From assembly GCF_022869785.1 (NCBI RefSeq), contig NZ_CP094997.1, positions 1,054,001 to 1,118,000 of the forward strand: a stretch of DNA of 64,000 nucleotides. The letters are read 5' to 3'. Shown piece after piece: positions 54,158 to 63,184 of the stretch (position 1 is the stretch's first letter; every line of letters starts with the position of its first letter). The DNA comes from Dyadobacter chenwenxiniae. Its GTDB lineage: Bacteria; Bacteroidota; Bacteroidia; Cytophagales; Spirosomataceae. The notes under the pieces are model-generated. The model ran no database searches, was not told the DNA's origin, and saw only the letters and a list, made by a program, of their open reading frames with translations. The position numbers and the translations under genes were made by a program.

Positions 54158-55660
54158 TTACTCCAAAGAAGGTTTCAATGCAGTGTATTTCAAAGCATCA
54201 AGGGTGATTCCAGCCGTGGACTTTATGTGCAGTTTGGACATGGGGGTTTCGGGAAAGAAAATATCCGTCATCACCGTCAGTCCGTTGTCTGCGAAAAGCT
54301 CTACAGAGGCTACATCTGCTATTAATGTGAGTGGAATGCTGGTTTCCGTTGCGAATCTGGGTGCAATGTGTTTTTCGCCAAAGCCCTTTTCAAAATCGGT
54401 TTTGCCTGATTTGGAACGGTCAATGTAATACTGGTTTTTGGCCTTGTCGTAGCCTATAATCAGCTCATTGCCAGCTTCATTTGCAAGAACAATTGAGAAA
54501 TCTGCTGTGTTTTTGGTGGTTAAATCCAGTCGGAACAAGCCCGTTTTATTTTTCGCCTTTGCGGTCAGGTCGAGTGATCCTTTCACTTTGGCATTGGTTT
54601 CGGAAAAGCCGGTTGTGTTTAAAACGTCCAGCTCTTTTACAGGAACCGAAGTAAGGTAAGTCTCCTTTCCAACCGTTTTTAATCCCAATTCTCTGGCGAT
54701 AGTGTTGGCACTTCTCCAGGGATCGGTCGGAACCTGGTTCGCGTATTGCCAGTTGCTCATCCAGCCCATCAGAATACGCCGGTCGCCGGTGTTAGCGAAT
54801 GTAACGGCCGCATAATTGTCTGTCCCAAAATCCAGCCATTTGGTTTCTTTGGAGTTGGAAGTGAATGTTTTACCATCAAAATCTCCCAGAAAATACTGAC
54901 CAGCCGAGCCTTTATTGGGACCACCCGGATTAATGTTTACGATCAAAACCCACATTTGTTTTCCTTCATGCATGATCGGGAACAGATCAGGACATTCCCA
55001 CACACCGCCATGGCCGCCTTCATTGGCGCCGAAATCACTCTCCCGGGACCAAGATTTAAGGTCCGGTGAAGAATAAAAGGTGATCCTGTCTTTGGTCGCT
55101 AATGTCATCACCCATTTTTTCTGAGGTTCAAACCACATTACTTTCGGATCACGGAAATCGGTTATCCCCGGATTCTGAACAACCGGATTTCCTTTGTATT
55201 TCGTCCAGGTTTTCCCGTCATCCAGACTGTATGCAATGCTTTGCGTCTCATGTTTACCCGTTTTTTGCTTTTCCTGCACCGGATCATGGTGCGTAAAAAT
55301 GGCCACCAGTGCATCTTTCCCGAATCCTGCCGTATTATTCTTGTCAACAACCGCGCTTCCTGAGAAAATGTAGCCCAGACTGTCGGGATACAAAGCAATC
55401 GGCTGCTCTTTCCACGCAATCATGTCCTTGCTTGTTGCATGTCCCCAGTGCATCGGCCCCCAGATCTTATCGTCGGGATAGTACTGATAAAAAAGATGGT
55501 AAATGCCATTGTGATACACCATTCCGTTCGGATCATTCATCCAGTTGGCCTTGGGCGTGAAGTGAAACTGCGGGCGGTATTTTTCTTTAAAATCCTGAGC
55601 ATTGGCATCTGCGCCTGTAATGGCACAAATGAAAAGCAGCGCAATAATGATTTTTTTCAT
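54158..55660 (-). CDS. Glycoside hydrolase family 32 (levanase/inulinase type)
   Basis: A 500-residue enzyme with a signal peptide to about A-Q22. The catalytic residues of GH32 are in place: nucleophile D43 in W-M-N-D-P-N-G, the transition-state stabiliser D171 in F-R-D-P-K, and the acid/base E222 in W-E-C-P-D. A C-terminal beta-sandwich follows. It removes fructose units from fructans or sucrose, either at the outer surface or in the periplasm. It is the last gene of the fructan locus, separated from susD by 136 nt of repeats. Confidence 0.95.
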   Translation of the reverse strand: MKKIIIALLFICAITGADANAQDFKEKYRPQFHFTPKANWMNDPNGMVYHNGIYHLFYQYYPDDKIWGPMHWGHATSKDMIAWKEQPIALYPDSLGYIFSGSAVVDKNNTAGFGKDALVAIFTHHDPVQEKQKTGKHETQSIAYSLDDGKTWTKYKGNPVVQNPGITDFRDPKVMWFEPQKKWVMTLATKDRITFYSSPDLKSWSRESDFGANEGGHGGVWECPDLFPIMHEGKQMWVLIVNINPGGPNKGSAGQYFLGDFDGKTFTSNSKETKWLDFGTDNYAAVTFANTGDRRILMGWMSNWQYANQVPTDPWRSANTIARELGLKTVGKETYLTSVPVKELDVLNTTGFSETNAKVKGSLDLTAKAKNKTGLFRLDLTTKNTADFSIVLANEAGNELIIGYDKAKNQYYIDRSKSGKTDFEKGFGEKHIAPRFATETSIPLTLIADVASVELFADNGLTVMTDIFFPETPMSKLHIKSTAGITLDALKYTALKPSLE

Positions 55661-55686
55661 ATAACTGGTTGGTTGTTTTTTTGCTT

Positions 55687-55796
55687 TCGGCCATCAGCTA
55701 TCGGCCGTCAATTTCCCAAGTCCGACCGCCGACTGCTGAAAGCCGACCGCCGATAGCCGAGTGCCGATGGCCGACTGCCGATAGCTGACCGCCGCC
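55687..55796. repeat. 14-bp tandem repeats in the susD-GH32 intergenic space
   Basis: Four adjacent 14-nt units related to CCGACNGCCGATAG occupy 55729-55784, with a partial unit on each side. An inverted copy of the pattern (CGGCCATCAGCTATCGGCC, near 55688) lies upstream, so the RNA can fold into hairpins. The position, between susD and the GH32 gene, could make it a mRNA-stability or partial termination element. Confidence 0.75.
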
Positions 55797-57509
55797 TCAA
55801 AATCCCGGATTTTGTTTGTATAACCCCTTTGTGAAACTGATTTCCCGTTGCGGAATAGGAAGATATTCATCCCTGCCGGCGGTGAATTTGGCGGTTGCCA
55901 AAAATGGCCGTCTTACCTTTTCCTTTTCAAGGTAAGCATTCAAAGTTTTCTCCGCAATTCCCCAGCGAACGAGGTCAAAAAAGCGTGGACTTTCGGTGGC
56001 AAATTCGAGGCGGCGTTCCCATTGCAGTGCTTTGCGCGCATAATCCTGCGTCCAGCCGGTTGCGGCATATTCCTTAACATTGTATTTCGAAGCAAATGTG
56101 CCGTCCTTTTTTTTCAATCTGCCGGTGCTGTTGGCCGCTCTTTTCCTGATCTGATTGATGAGCGGAAGTGCCATGGCCTGTTGTCCCAATTCAATGTAAG
56201 CCTCCGCCTGCATTAACAAAACGTCGTCGTAACGCAGCACATCAATGTTTTTGGAAGAACCGATAAACGGGCCTTCCTTATGATAAGAAGCACTGGTTGC
56301 CAGTTGTTGCTCCTTCATGGTATGAAACGAACCATAAACGCCCGGATCGCGTATCCAGCTGTTACTGAATGGCTTGGTTGCATCATATTTGTAAACATGG
56401 CCGTCAATGCCAATGGTGTGATCCACGCGCGTATCCACGGTTTCAGTCGCAAAATCTACGTTTTTATCATTATATGTATCAAAAAGCGGCAGTCCGTCTG
56501 CGCCCGTTTTATAAGCATTCGCGAGGCTCTGACTGGGTTGGTGAAAACCGCAGCAGCCGTATTGCGGCGCGCCATGCGGATAATTCAACCCCGTCACATA
56601 GCTCAACCTGCCCACCGCCGTTCCATCATTGATCGAATACTGAATAGCAAAAATAGATTCCGGACCGTTCTCCGTTTCGGCGATGAAATTCTCTGCAAAA
56701 TCGGGTTGCAAACTGTATTGTCCGGACGCGATAACCTGCTGCGTAAGCGTTACCACTTCCTGCAAACGCGTTTTATTGATGCCCGTCACCTTATGCGTTT
56801 CGTCCTGTTCGTAAGCCTGGTATAACCTTAATTTGGCAAGATAGGCGGCGGCAGAAAGCTTATTAGCACGCCCGACCTGGGTTTGTTTTGCAGGCAGATT
56901 GTCTATCGCGAACTGAAAATCTTCCCCGATTTTATTCCAAAGCTGATCATTGGTGAACTCAACATTAGAAGTTTTCAAAACATCCTCACTCGTCAGGTTT
57001 TCGGTAATGTACGGGATGTTTTTGAAAAGCATTTTGAGCATAAAATGAGAATGCCCACGCAGAAAACGCATTTCTGCAATGCGGGTTTGCTTCAAAGGAA
57101 ATTCGGCCTCCGTAAGCGCATTCAAGCTCACAAGTGCAGCATTGGCGCGGCTGATTGCTTTGTAAAAATTCTCCCACGTAAACGGGTGCATGGATCCCAG
57201 GTCCGGCCTGGTAAGGTTGTAATGTTCATAAAAATCAATTTCCGCTACATCCGAAACGCCGCCGCCTCCTTTGTAGGCATCATCGGAACGCACACTGCCG
57301 TAAACCCACATGCTGGTCATCGGCCCGATCATTTCATCATTGCCAATGCCTGCGTAGGCAGCGGTCGCCAGTGCTTCCGCACTCGAAGCCGATTTGGTAT
57401 TTTCGGAGGATAAAAGCCCTTTTGGCTCGTAATCCAGGTAATCTTTGCAGGATGTGGCGGTTAGCAAACCACCGGCCATCAGGATGCTGTATATGAATTT
57501 GGTTTTCAT
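55797..57509 (-). CDS. SusD/RagB-family surface glycan-binding lipoprotein
   Basis: The ATG at 57509 gives a lipoprotein signal with T-S-C21. The chain has the usual SusD features: C-K-D-Y-L-D-Y-E-P-K-G, a tetratricopeptide-like helical core (A-Y-A-G-I-G-N-D, R-F-L-R-G-H-S-H-F), and the C-terminal part with R-R-L-E-F-A-T-E-S-P-R-F-F-D-L-V-R-W and L-P-I-P-Q-R-E. It acts as the lid that binds fructan on the outer membrane over its SusC partner, whose gene ends 19 nt upstream. Confidence 0.95.
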   Translation of the reverse strand: MKTKFIYSILMAGGLLTATSCKDYLDYEPKGLLSSENTKSASSAEALATAAYAGIGNDEMIGPMTSMWVYGSVRSDDAYKGGGGVSDVAEIDFYEHYNLTRPDLGSMHPFTWENFYKAISRANAALVSLNALTEAEFPLKQTRIAEMRFLRGHSHFMLKMLFKNIPYITENLTSEDVLKTSNVEFTNDQLWNKIGEDFQFAIDNLPAKQTQVGRANKLSAAAYLAKLRLYQAYEQDETHKVTGINKTRLQEVVTLTQQVIASGQYSLQPDFAENFIAETENGPESIFAIQYSINDGTAVGRLSYVTGLNYPHGAPQYGCCGFHQPSQSLANAYKTGADGLPLFDTYNDKNVDFATETVDTRVDHTIGIDGHVYKYDATKPFSNSWIRDPGVYGSFHTMKEQQLATSASYHKEGPFIGSSKNIDVLRYDDVLLMQAEAYIELGQQAMALPLINQIRKRAANSTGRLKKKDGTFASKYNVKEYAATGWTQDYARKALQWERRLEFATESPRFFDLVRWGIAEKTLNAYLEKEKVRRPFLATAKFTAGRDEYLPIPQREISFTKGLYKQNPGF

Positions 57510-57528
57510 TGAATTGCTGTCAAAAAGG

Positions 57529-60500
57529 TTAGAATGAAACATTTACACCCACTGTAATGGTCCTGGGGATAGGGATCGCATTGATATCCACACGTTCCGG
57601 GTCTGGCCCTGCAAACTGCTTGGATTTGATCAGGAAGAGGTTTTCGGCCATGATATAGACGCGTAATCTTTGCAGTCTGATCTTTTCAATCGCCTTTGAA
57701 TCAATCGCATAGCCCAGCTGTACGTTTCTCAATTTGAAGTAGGAAGTGTTTACATTGAAATAATCGGAAGCGCGCGTTTCATTATTCGCGTCGGAAAGCG
57801 ACAGTGCAGGGATTCTCGAGCTGGTGTTTTGAGGTGTCCATGCATCGAATACACCCGGGCCCGCGTTTTCACGGCCCCTTACGAAGTTGTTGTAAAAAGT
57901 ATAAGCATCAAATCCCGATCTGCCGGCAACGCCTGAGCCGAATATGGAAAGGTCGAAGTTTTTGTAAAATGCTTCCACCTTTAAGTTGTATTCAAAAGCA
58001 GGTAATGTTGTTCCAAAAAATACGCGGTCCAGATCGTCTATGCGTCCGTCACCATTGCTGTCCACATAACGGATGCGTCCCGGGCCGGCGCCAACCTGCG
58101 TCGGTGCCGCGTCAACTTCGGCCTGGTTCTGGAATAATCCGTCGGTTTTGTAACCAAACAGATCAAACTGCGAGTGTCCGAGAATGGTTTGGATAACATT
58201 GCCCGGATAGGCTGCCCGCACTTCTTCCGGTAAAACGGTGATTTTGTCACGGAAACGGCTTACGCCTGCCATCACATTATAGGTAAAATCGCCTTTTGGT
58301 TTGGCATAGTAACCCACAGAAAACTCAAAACCATTGTTGGATTTTTGCGCACCATTCACCACTTTCAGCTGACCTTCACCTACCGCCGACGCGATCGGCG
58401 GGGTGATTAATATATCGCTCGTTTTGCGGGTGAAATAATCCAGTGAGCCCTGAATGCTTCCATTGAATAACCCGAAATCGACACCGAAGTTGGCTTCATC
58501 CGTTGTTTCCCATTTCAGGTTCGGATTGGCCCCCTGGATCGAAATAATGCCGGAAGGAAGATTGCCCGTATTGGAACCATTCAGATCGTAAGCCGTTCCG
58601 ATGTTGTAAAACTGGTCGAAAAAGCTGTTGTGGCCGTCCGGGAATTGCGATCTTCTGGTTCCATAGCGCGTATCATACAAGCCAAATCTGGCCAGATCAC
58701 CGATTTCCTGATTCCCTACGCGGCCAACACCCGCACGCAGTTTCAGGCTGCTGATGGATTTTGCATTCTGCATAAATGCCTCTCTGTCAATGCGCCAGCC
58801 TACGGAAGCAGCCGGGAAAATGCCATAAGCATTCTGTTTTCCGAACCGGGATGAACCGTCGCGCCGGATGGTAACCGCTGCCAGATACCGGTCCGAAAAT
58901 CCGTAGTCAACTCTTGCAAATTGAGAAAGTAACCTGCTTCCTGAGCCGGTTCCGGTAATGTTGGCATTTCCGGTTCCCGCATTGAGCACAAAGTAATCCT
59001 CGGTCTGTTCCGCAAACCCTTCTTTACGGGCAGTTTCAAATTGCAGGTCATTCTTAATGGCTTCAATTCCGCCCAGTAACTTGAAATGATGTTCGCCCAG
59101 ATCGAAATTGTAGCGGATCGTATTGGACCAGGTAGCGCTCAAATAGCGGTTCTGATCAATGGTCAGGCTATTATTCGTGCGTCCGAAAGAACCTTCTTCA
59201 AAGGATTGCTCAATGTTTTTGAAATAATAACTCGCATTGTCCATGCCCAGGCTCGTGCGCAGGAAAAGATGTTTAACGGGCTCAATCTCGGCAAACACAT
59301 TTCCAAACAATGTTACCCGGTGGGTATTGTCCCATTTGTTGATTTCCTGCATGTGGAGCGGGTTATTTCTGTCCGAGTAACCCGAGCCGATCCCGCCGCC
59401 CCAGGTGCCGTCCTTGGCATAAACCGGAATGGTTGGGGCCTGGGTAATCGCCAGTGAAGTGGTAAGCGCGCCGCCAATGTCGGTGGAAACAAGCCGTTCA
59501 TTGGAAGAAGCGATTTGCACATTCGCCCCGATTTTCAGTTTGCCCTGGAAAGCACTCGTCAATGCATTGATACGGCCGCTTAATTTGTCATAATTGGTGT
59601 ATCGCAGCATTCCGGTGTTTTTGAAATAACCAAGATTGATTTGCAGCGATGAAGTTTTGCTTCCCCCCGAGATCGTCAGTTCATTATTGGTTACGATCCC
59701 TGTTTTGTATAACTCCTTCTGCCAGTTGGTGTTACCGGCAGGCATATTGGCATTTCCACCAACCAGCGGCTGCACCGTGACACCATTCAGCACCGGATTT
59801 TTGAAGTCCTTGTTCCAGTCAAACTGATACAATGCGGCATAGCCATCTTCGGGATTTACGCCATCATTTACAGAAGCCCGCCATAGTGCGCGCCCGCGGT
59901 CAACGGAGTTAAGCATGTCGAATCTTGCGTATTTTTCAGACTGCGCCGAAATGCTGGTATTGAAGTCAATGGTAATCTTTCCATCCGCATTAGCCCGGTT
60001 TTTGGTTGTCACGATAATAACCCCGTTAGACGCCCTCGAACCGTAAATAGACGAGGCAGACGCGTCTTTTAACACTTGTACGGATTCAATTGAATTGGGA
60101 TTTAAACCCTGAAAAACCTCTGGACGCTTGGTAGGAACGCCGTCGATAATGTAAAGCGGATCCGTGTTGCCGAGCGTGTTCGCACCGCGGATCAGGATGC
60201 GGGAATTGGCACCATTAGGAGAACCTGTTTTTTCAATATAAAGTCCTGGAACACGCCCTTGTAGCGCCTGCATTGGGTTTCCTGAACTGATATTTTTAAG
60301 CGGCGCCATATCCACAATGGCGATTGCGCCGGTAAGATCTTCCTTTTTGGAGCTGGTGTAACCTACAACAACCACCTCATTCAGGTTTTTCTGATCATAT
60401 TCTAATGTTACGTCCACGATAGAACGGTTATCGACCGGTAATTCCTTCGCCACCATTCCTACGTAAGAAAAAACCAATGTTGCGTTGGAAGAAGCTGAAA

Positions 60501-60687
60501 TGGCGTATTTACCGGTTGCGTCACTGACTGCTCCATTGGTCGTCCCTTTTTCGAGGATGCTCACGCCCGGAAGGATCTCTCCGTCCGACGCCTTTATGGT
60601 TCCGGTAACCGAAACCTTGTTTTGCGCCCATGCCAGTTGCATACTGCATAGGATGGCAAATGCCATCATTAGTAATCTTTTGTTCAT
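57529..60687 (-). CDS. SusC-family TonB-dependent fructan transporter
   Basis: The ATG at 60687 gives a signal peptide (to about A-W-A-Q) and a total of 1052 residues. A carboxypeptidase-regulatory domain comes first (V-S-V-T-G-T-I-K-A-S-D-G-E-I-L-P-G-V), then the plug (N-E-V-V-V-V-G-Y-T, L-Q-G-R-V-P-G-L-Y-I, R-G-A-N-T-L, Y-I-I-D-G-V-P) and a 22-stranded barrel ending with F. The open frame runs 26 codons further upstream into the fructokinase gene and is ignored. It imports oligofructans with its SusD partner. Confidence 0.95.
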   Translation of the reverse strand: MNKRLLMMAFAILCSMQLAWAQNKVSVTGTIKASDGEILPGVSILEKGTTNGAVSDATGKYAISASSNATLVFSYVGMVAKELPVDNRSIVDVTLEYDQKNLNEVVVVGYTSSKKEDLTGAIAIVDMAPLKNISSGNPMQALQGRVPGLYIEKTGSPNGANSRILIRGANTLGNTDPLYIIDGVPTKRPEVFQGLNPNSIESVQVLKDASASSIYGSRASNGVIIVTTKNRANADGKITIDFNTSISAQSEKYARFDMLNSVDRGRALWRASVNDGVNPEDGYAALYQFDWNKDFKNPVLNGVTVQPLVGGNANMPAGNTNWQKELYKTGIVTNNELTISGGSKTSSLQINLGYFKNTGMLRYTNYDKLSGRINALTSAFQGKLKIGANVQIASSNERLVSTDIGGALTTSLAITQAPTIPVYAKDGTWGGGIGSGYSDRNNPLHMQEINKWDNTHRVTLFGNVFAEIEPVKHLFLRTSLGMDNASYYFKNIEQSFEEGSFGRTNNSLTIDQNRYLSATWSNTIRYNFDLGEHHFKLLGGIEAIKNDLQFETARKEGFAEQTEDYFVLNAGTGNANITGTGSGSRLLSQFARVDYGFSDRYLAAVTIRRDGSSRFGKQNAYGIFPAASVGWRIDREAFMQNAKSISSLKLRAGVGRVGNQEIGDLARFGLYDTRYGTRRSQFPDGHNSFFDQFYNIGTAYDLNGSNTGNLPSGIISIQGANPNLKWETTDEANFGVDFGLFNGSIQGSLDYFTRKTSDILITPPIASAVGEGQLKVVNGAQKSNNGFEFSVGYYAKPKGDFTYNVMAGVSRFRDKITVLPEEVRAAYPGNVIQTILGHSQFDLFGYKTDGLFQNQAEVDAAPTQVGAGPGRIRYVDSNGDGRIDDLDRVFFGTTLPAFEYNLKVEAFYKNFDLSIFGSGVAGRSGFDAYTFYNNFVRGRENAGPGVFDAWTPQNTSSRIPALSLSDANNETRASDYFNVNTSYFKLRNVQLGYAIDSKAIEKIRLQRLRVYIMAENLFLIKSKQFAGPDPERVDINAIPIPRTITVGVNVSF

Positions 60688-60691
60688 GGAA

Positions 60692-61579
60692 TTATTGGTT
60701 AACGGTAAGAAAATGATCGAGTTCCGATTCGGAAATGTCAGGCGTGGCACCATTGTAGGAAGCAACCAGCGCGCCTACGGCACAGGCTTTTGTTAGTGCA
60801 GAGGGGATTGGCAAGCCGGAAACATATTCTTTGAGAAACATGGCCAGGAAGGAATCGCCGCTGCCGATCGTGTCCTGCACTTCCACTACATAACCCCTTT
60901 GGGAATGAAACCCATCGCCGGAAAGTACAATCGCTCCGTCGGCCCCGAGTGTAACACAAACCAGTTTCAGGTTGAACCGCTCGTACAGGAATTTCATTTG
61001 GGTTTCGAGTTCGGGTTGTATGCCAAACCACGTGCAGACTGTATTGAGCTCATGTTCATTCACTTTTACAATGTCTGCCTGTTGCAACAGATATTCCGTG
61101 GTAGCTCTGTCCAGATGCGGCGGGCGGATGTTCACATCAAAGACTTTCAGCTTTGCATCTTTTAATAATTCAAAAAGCGTGTCCCGCGATTGCTGACTGC
61201 GGACCGAAAGTGTGCCGTATACAAACACATCCGAATCTTTTACCAGTTGCTTGTTTTCGGGAGTTGTCTGGATGTAATCCCAGGCCACCGGCTGCACGAT
61301 TTTGTAGGTAACCTCTGTTTTATCGGTCAAATTTACTTTTACAATGCCGGTCAAATGGGTAATGCCGGTTTGTATAAAATCTGTATTAAAGTTCTGATGG
61401 TGAAGATATTCCATGAGTTCCGCACCCAGGTCATCGTCACCAACCCGGCTGATGAATGCGGGATTCATATCGAAGTTTTTGAGATGGATGGCTACATTCA
61501 TGGGCGCTCCGCCGGGCTGTTTTCCCGAGGGCAGCATATCCCAGAGCATTTCTCCGAAAACGGTGATTTTAGGTTTCAT
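60692..61579 (-). CDS. PfkB-family fructokinase
   Basis: A 295-residue sugar kinase with the G-G-A-P-M-N-V-A-I-H-L motif near the N-terminus and the C-terminal signature D-T-I-G-S-G-D242-S-F with catalytic Asp242. Family members of this type phosphorylate fructose at O6 using ATP. It lies 4 nt from susC and 15 nt after the MFS porter on the same strand, which supports fructose as substrate. Confidence 0.92.
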   Translation of the reverse strand: MKPKITVFGEMLWDMLPSGKQPGGAPMNVAIHLKNFDMNPAFISRVGDDDLGAELMEYLHHQNFNTDFIQTGITHLTGIVKVNLTDKTEVTYKIVQPVAWDYIQTTPENKQLVKDSDVFVYGTLSVRSQQSRDTLFELLKDAKLKVFDVNIRPPHLDRATTEYLLQQADIVKVNEHELNTVCTWFGIQPELETQMKFLYERFNLKLVCVTLGADGAIVLSGDGFHSQRGYVVEVQDTIGSGDSFLAMFLKEYVSGLPIPSALTKACAVGALVASYNGATPDISESELDHFLTVNQ

Positions 61580-61594
61580 ATATAGATTTAGATA

Positions 61595-62917
61595 TTAGTG
61601 TAGAATCATTGTTTTATCGGTGCGTTCCAGCGATGTTCCCTTGGTTTCGGGCATGAGGCGCCATACGAAAATGAGCTGCAAAACCATCATTACCGCGAAG
61701 AATGAGAAGGTGATCCCGCCGCCCAGGTATTCGGAAATGATGGGGAAGGAAAAGGCAATAATGGCTGCCATAAACCAGTGTGTGAAGCTGCCCAATGCCT
61801 GTCCGCTGGCGCGTACTTCGTTAGGGAAAATCTCTGAAATAAATACCCAGATCACTGCGCCTTGTGAGAACGCGAAAAACGCAATGTAGACGAACAGGAA
61901 GACGGGAACGCCGGTGAAATCCTGTATGAAAAATGCCCTGGCAACCAATGCTAGTGTGATAATGACGCCCACCGAGCCGATTGCCATGAGCGTGCGCCTG
62001 CCGAAACGATCTATAAAATTGATCGCTAGTAATGTGAATGCAAAGTTGACAAAGCCAATGCCCGCAGACGATAAGAATGCGGCTTTTGCACCCAGTCCCG
62101 TCATTTCAAAAATGCGCGGACTGTAATAAATAATGGCATTGATCCCCGAAACCTGATTGAAAACCGCGAACAGGATGGCCAGTGTCACGGGCGTTTTGTA
62201 TTGGGCAGAAAACAGCCTGGCTTTTGGTTTATCTTTTGATTCGCCGTTCGCATTCTGGATGGCAAACAGTGTTTCTTCGCTGGTGTCGGCGTCGATCATG
62301 TCCAGCACTTTTTTAGCCTGCTGCACATCGCCTTTTTTCATGATGAGCCAGCGCGGACTTTCAGGTACATACAGGATAGACAGCAAGAAAATCAACGAGG
62401 GCACGGCCTGCACGCCCAGCATCCAGCGCCATGCATTATCGCCCAGATCCTGCATGAAATAATTGGAAAAATAGGCAATGAGAATCCCGAAAACGACATT
62501 GAATTGAAATAACCCCACCATTTTACCACGCGATTTGGCAGGAGAAATTTCGGAGATGTACATCGGTGCGGCTACGGAGGAAGCGCCTACGCCCAGCCCG
62601 CCGATGAAACGAAAGAAAATGAAAACATACCAGTCGGTGGCGAGCGCGGAGCCGAGGGAGGAAACAAGGTATAAAACGGCGATCCAGAAAAGGGTTGTTT
62701 TTCTTCCCAGTCTGTCTGTCGGAATGCCGCCCAACATTGCGCCAAGGACCGTGCCTATTAATGCAATGGAAACGGTGAAGCCATGCTCAACGGCCGACAA
62801 GTCCCACAAATGTTGAATGGCTTTTTCCGCCCCCGAGATCACGGCCGTGTCGAAACCGAAAAGAAATCCGCCAAGGGCCACGACGATCGACCAAATTAAT
62901 ACCTTGCTGTTTTTCAT
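61595..62917 (-). CDS. MFS sugar porter (fructose/hexose)
   Basis: A 440-residue transporter of the sugar porter family, 12 transmembrane helices. Signature motifs: D-R-L-G-R-K in loop 2-3, P-E-S-P-R-W-L before the central loop, D-R-F-G-R-R in loop 8-9 and P-E-T-K-G-T-S-L-E at the C-terminus. Q-x-S-G-I-N-A-I-I-Y-Y, which lines the sugar site in helix 7, is present. It carries a hexose into the cytoplasm by proton or facilitated transport. It is the first gene of the fructan operon, downstream of the candidate regulatory repeats. Confidence 0.93.
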   Translation of the reverse strand: MKNSKVLIWSIVVALGGFLFGFDTAVISGAEKAIQHLWDLSAVEHGFTVSIALIGTVLGAMLGGIPTDRLGRKTTLFWIAVLYLVSSLGSALATDWYVFIFFRFIGGLGVGASSVAAPMYISEISPAKSRGKMVGLFQFNVVFGILIAYFSNYFMQDLGDNAWRWMLGVQAVPSLIFLLSILYVPESPRWLIMKKGDVQQAKKVLDMIDADTSEETLFAIQNANGESKDKPKARLFSAQYKTPVTLAILFAVFNQVSGINAIIYYSPRIFEMTGLGAKAAFLSSAGIGFVNFAFTLLAINFIDRFGRRTLMAIGSVGVIITLALVARAFFIQDFTGVPVFLFVYIAFFAFSQGAVIWVFISEIFPNEVRASGQALGSFTHWFMAAIIAFSFPIISEYLGGGITFSFFAVMMVLQLIFVWRLMPETKGTSLERTDKTMILH

Positions 62918-62937
62918 TGATAGTTCTGATTTTTTAT

Positions 62938-62945
62938 CAAAACTA
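62938..62945 (-). promoter_or_regulatory. Candidate -7 element for the fructan operon
   Basis: On the minus strand these bases read TAGTTTTG, an exact TAnnTTTG match, 20 nt before the MFS gene. A second candidate, TACCTTTG, lies at 63014-63021 and would give a leader of about 90 nt. No -33 element decides between them. Confidence 0.4.
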
Positions 62946-62995
62946 CCACCACTAACTACCCGGAATAACTAAATAATATCTCAAAAAAGTTAAAC

Positions 62996-63098
62996 TTTGA
63001 TACAGTGGTATTTCAAAGGTATATAATTGTGATAATCAGTGAATTACATTGGAATTTCAAATTTGATACATGAGCAGACTTTCATTTTTGATACATGA
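62996..63098. promoter_or_regulatory. TTTGATACA direct repeats, candidate HTCS operator
   Basis: TTTGATACA occurs at 62996-63004, 63062-63070 and 63087-63095; the last two extend to the same 12-mer, TTTGATACATGA, 25 nt apart start to start. AraC-type regulators bind direct repeats with such spacing. They lie upstream of the fructan operon and downstream of the regulator gene. Confidence 0.5.
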
Positions 63099-63184
63099 TC
63101 TTTAAAAATCGTATCATTTCCTGCATTGCCGTACACCAGATTATTGTATAATAAGCGGATGATATGAAATATAAATCAGGATAC

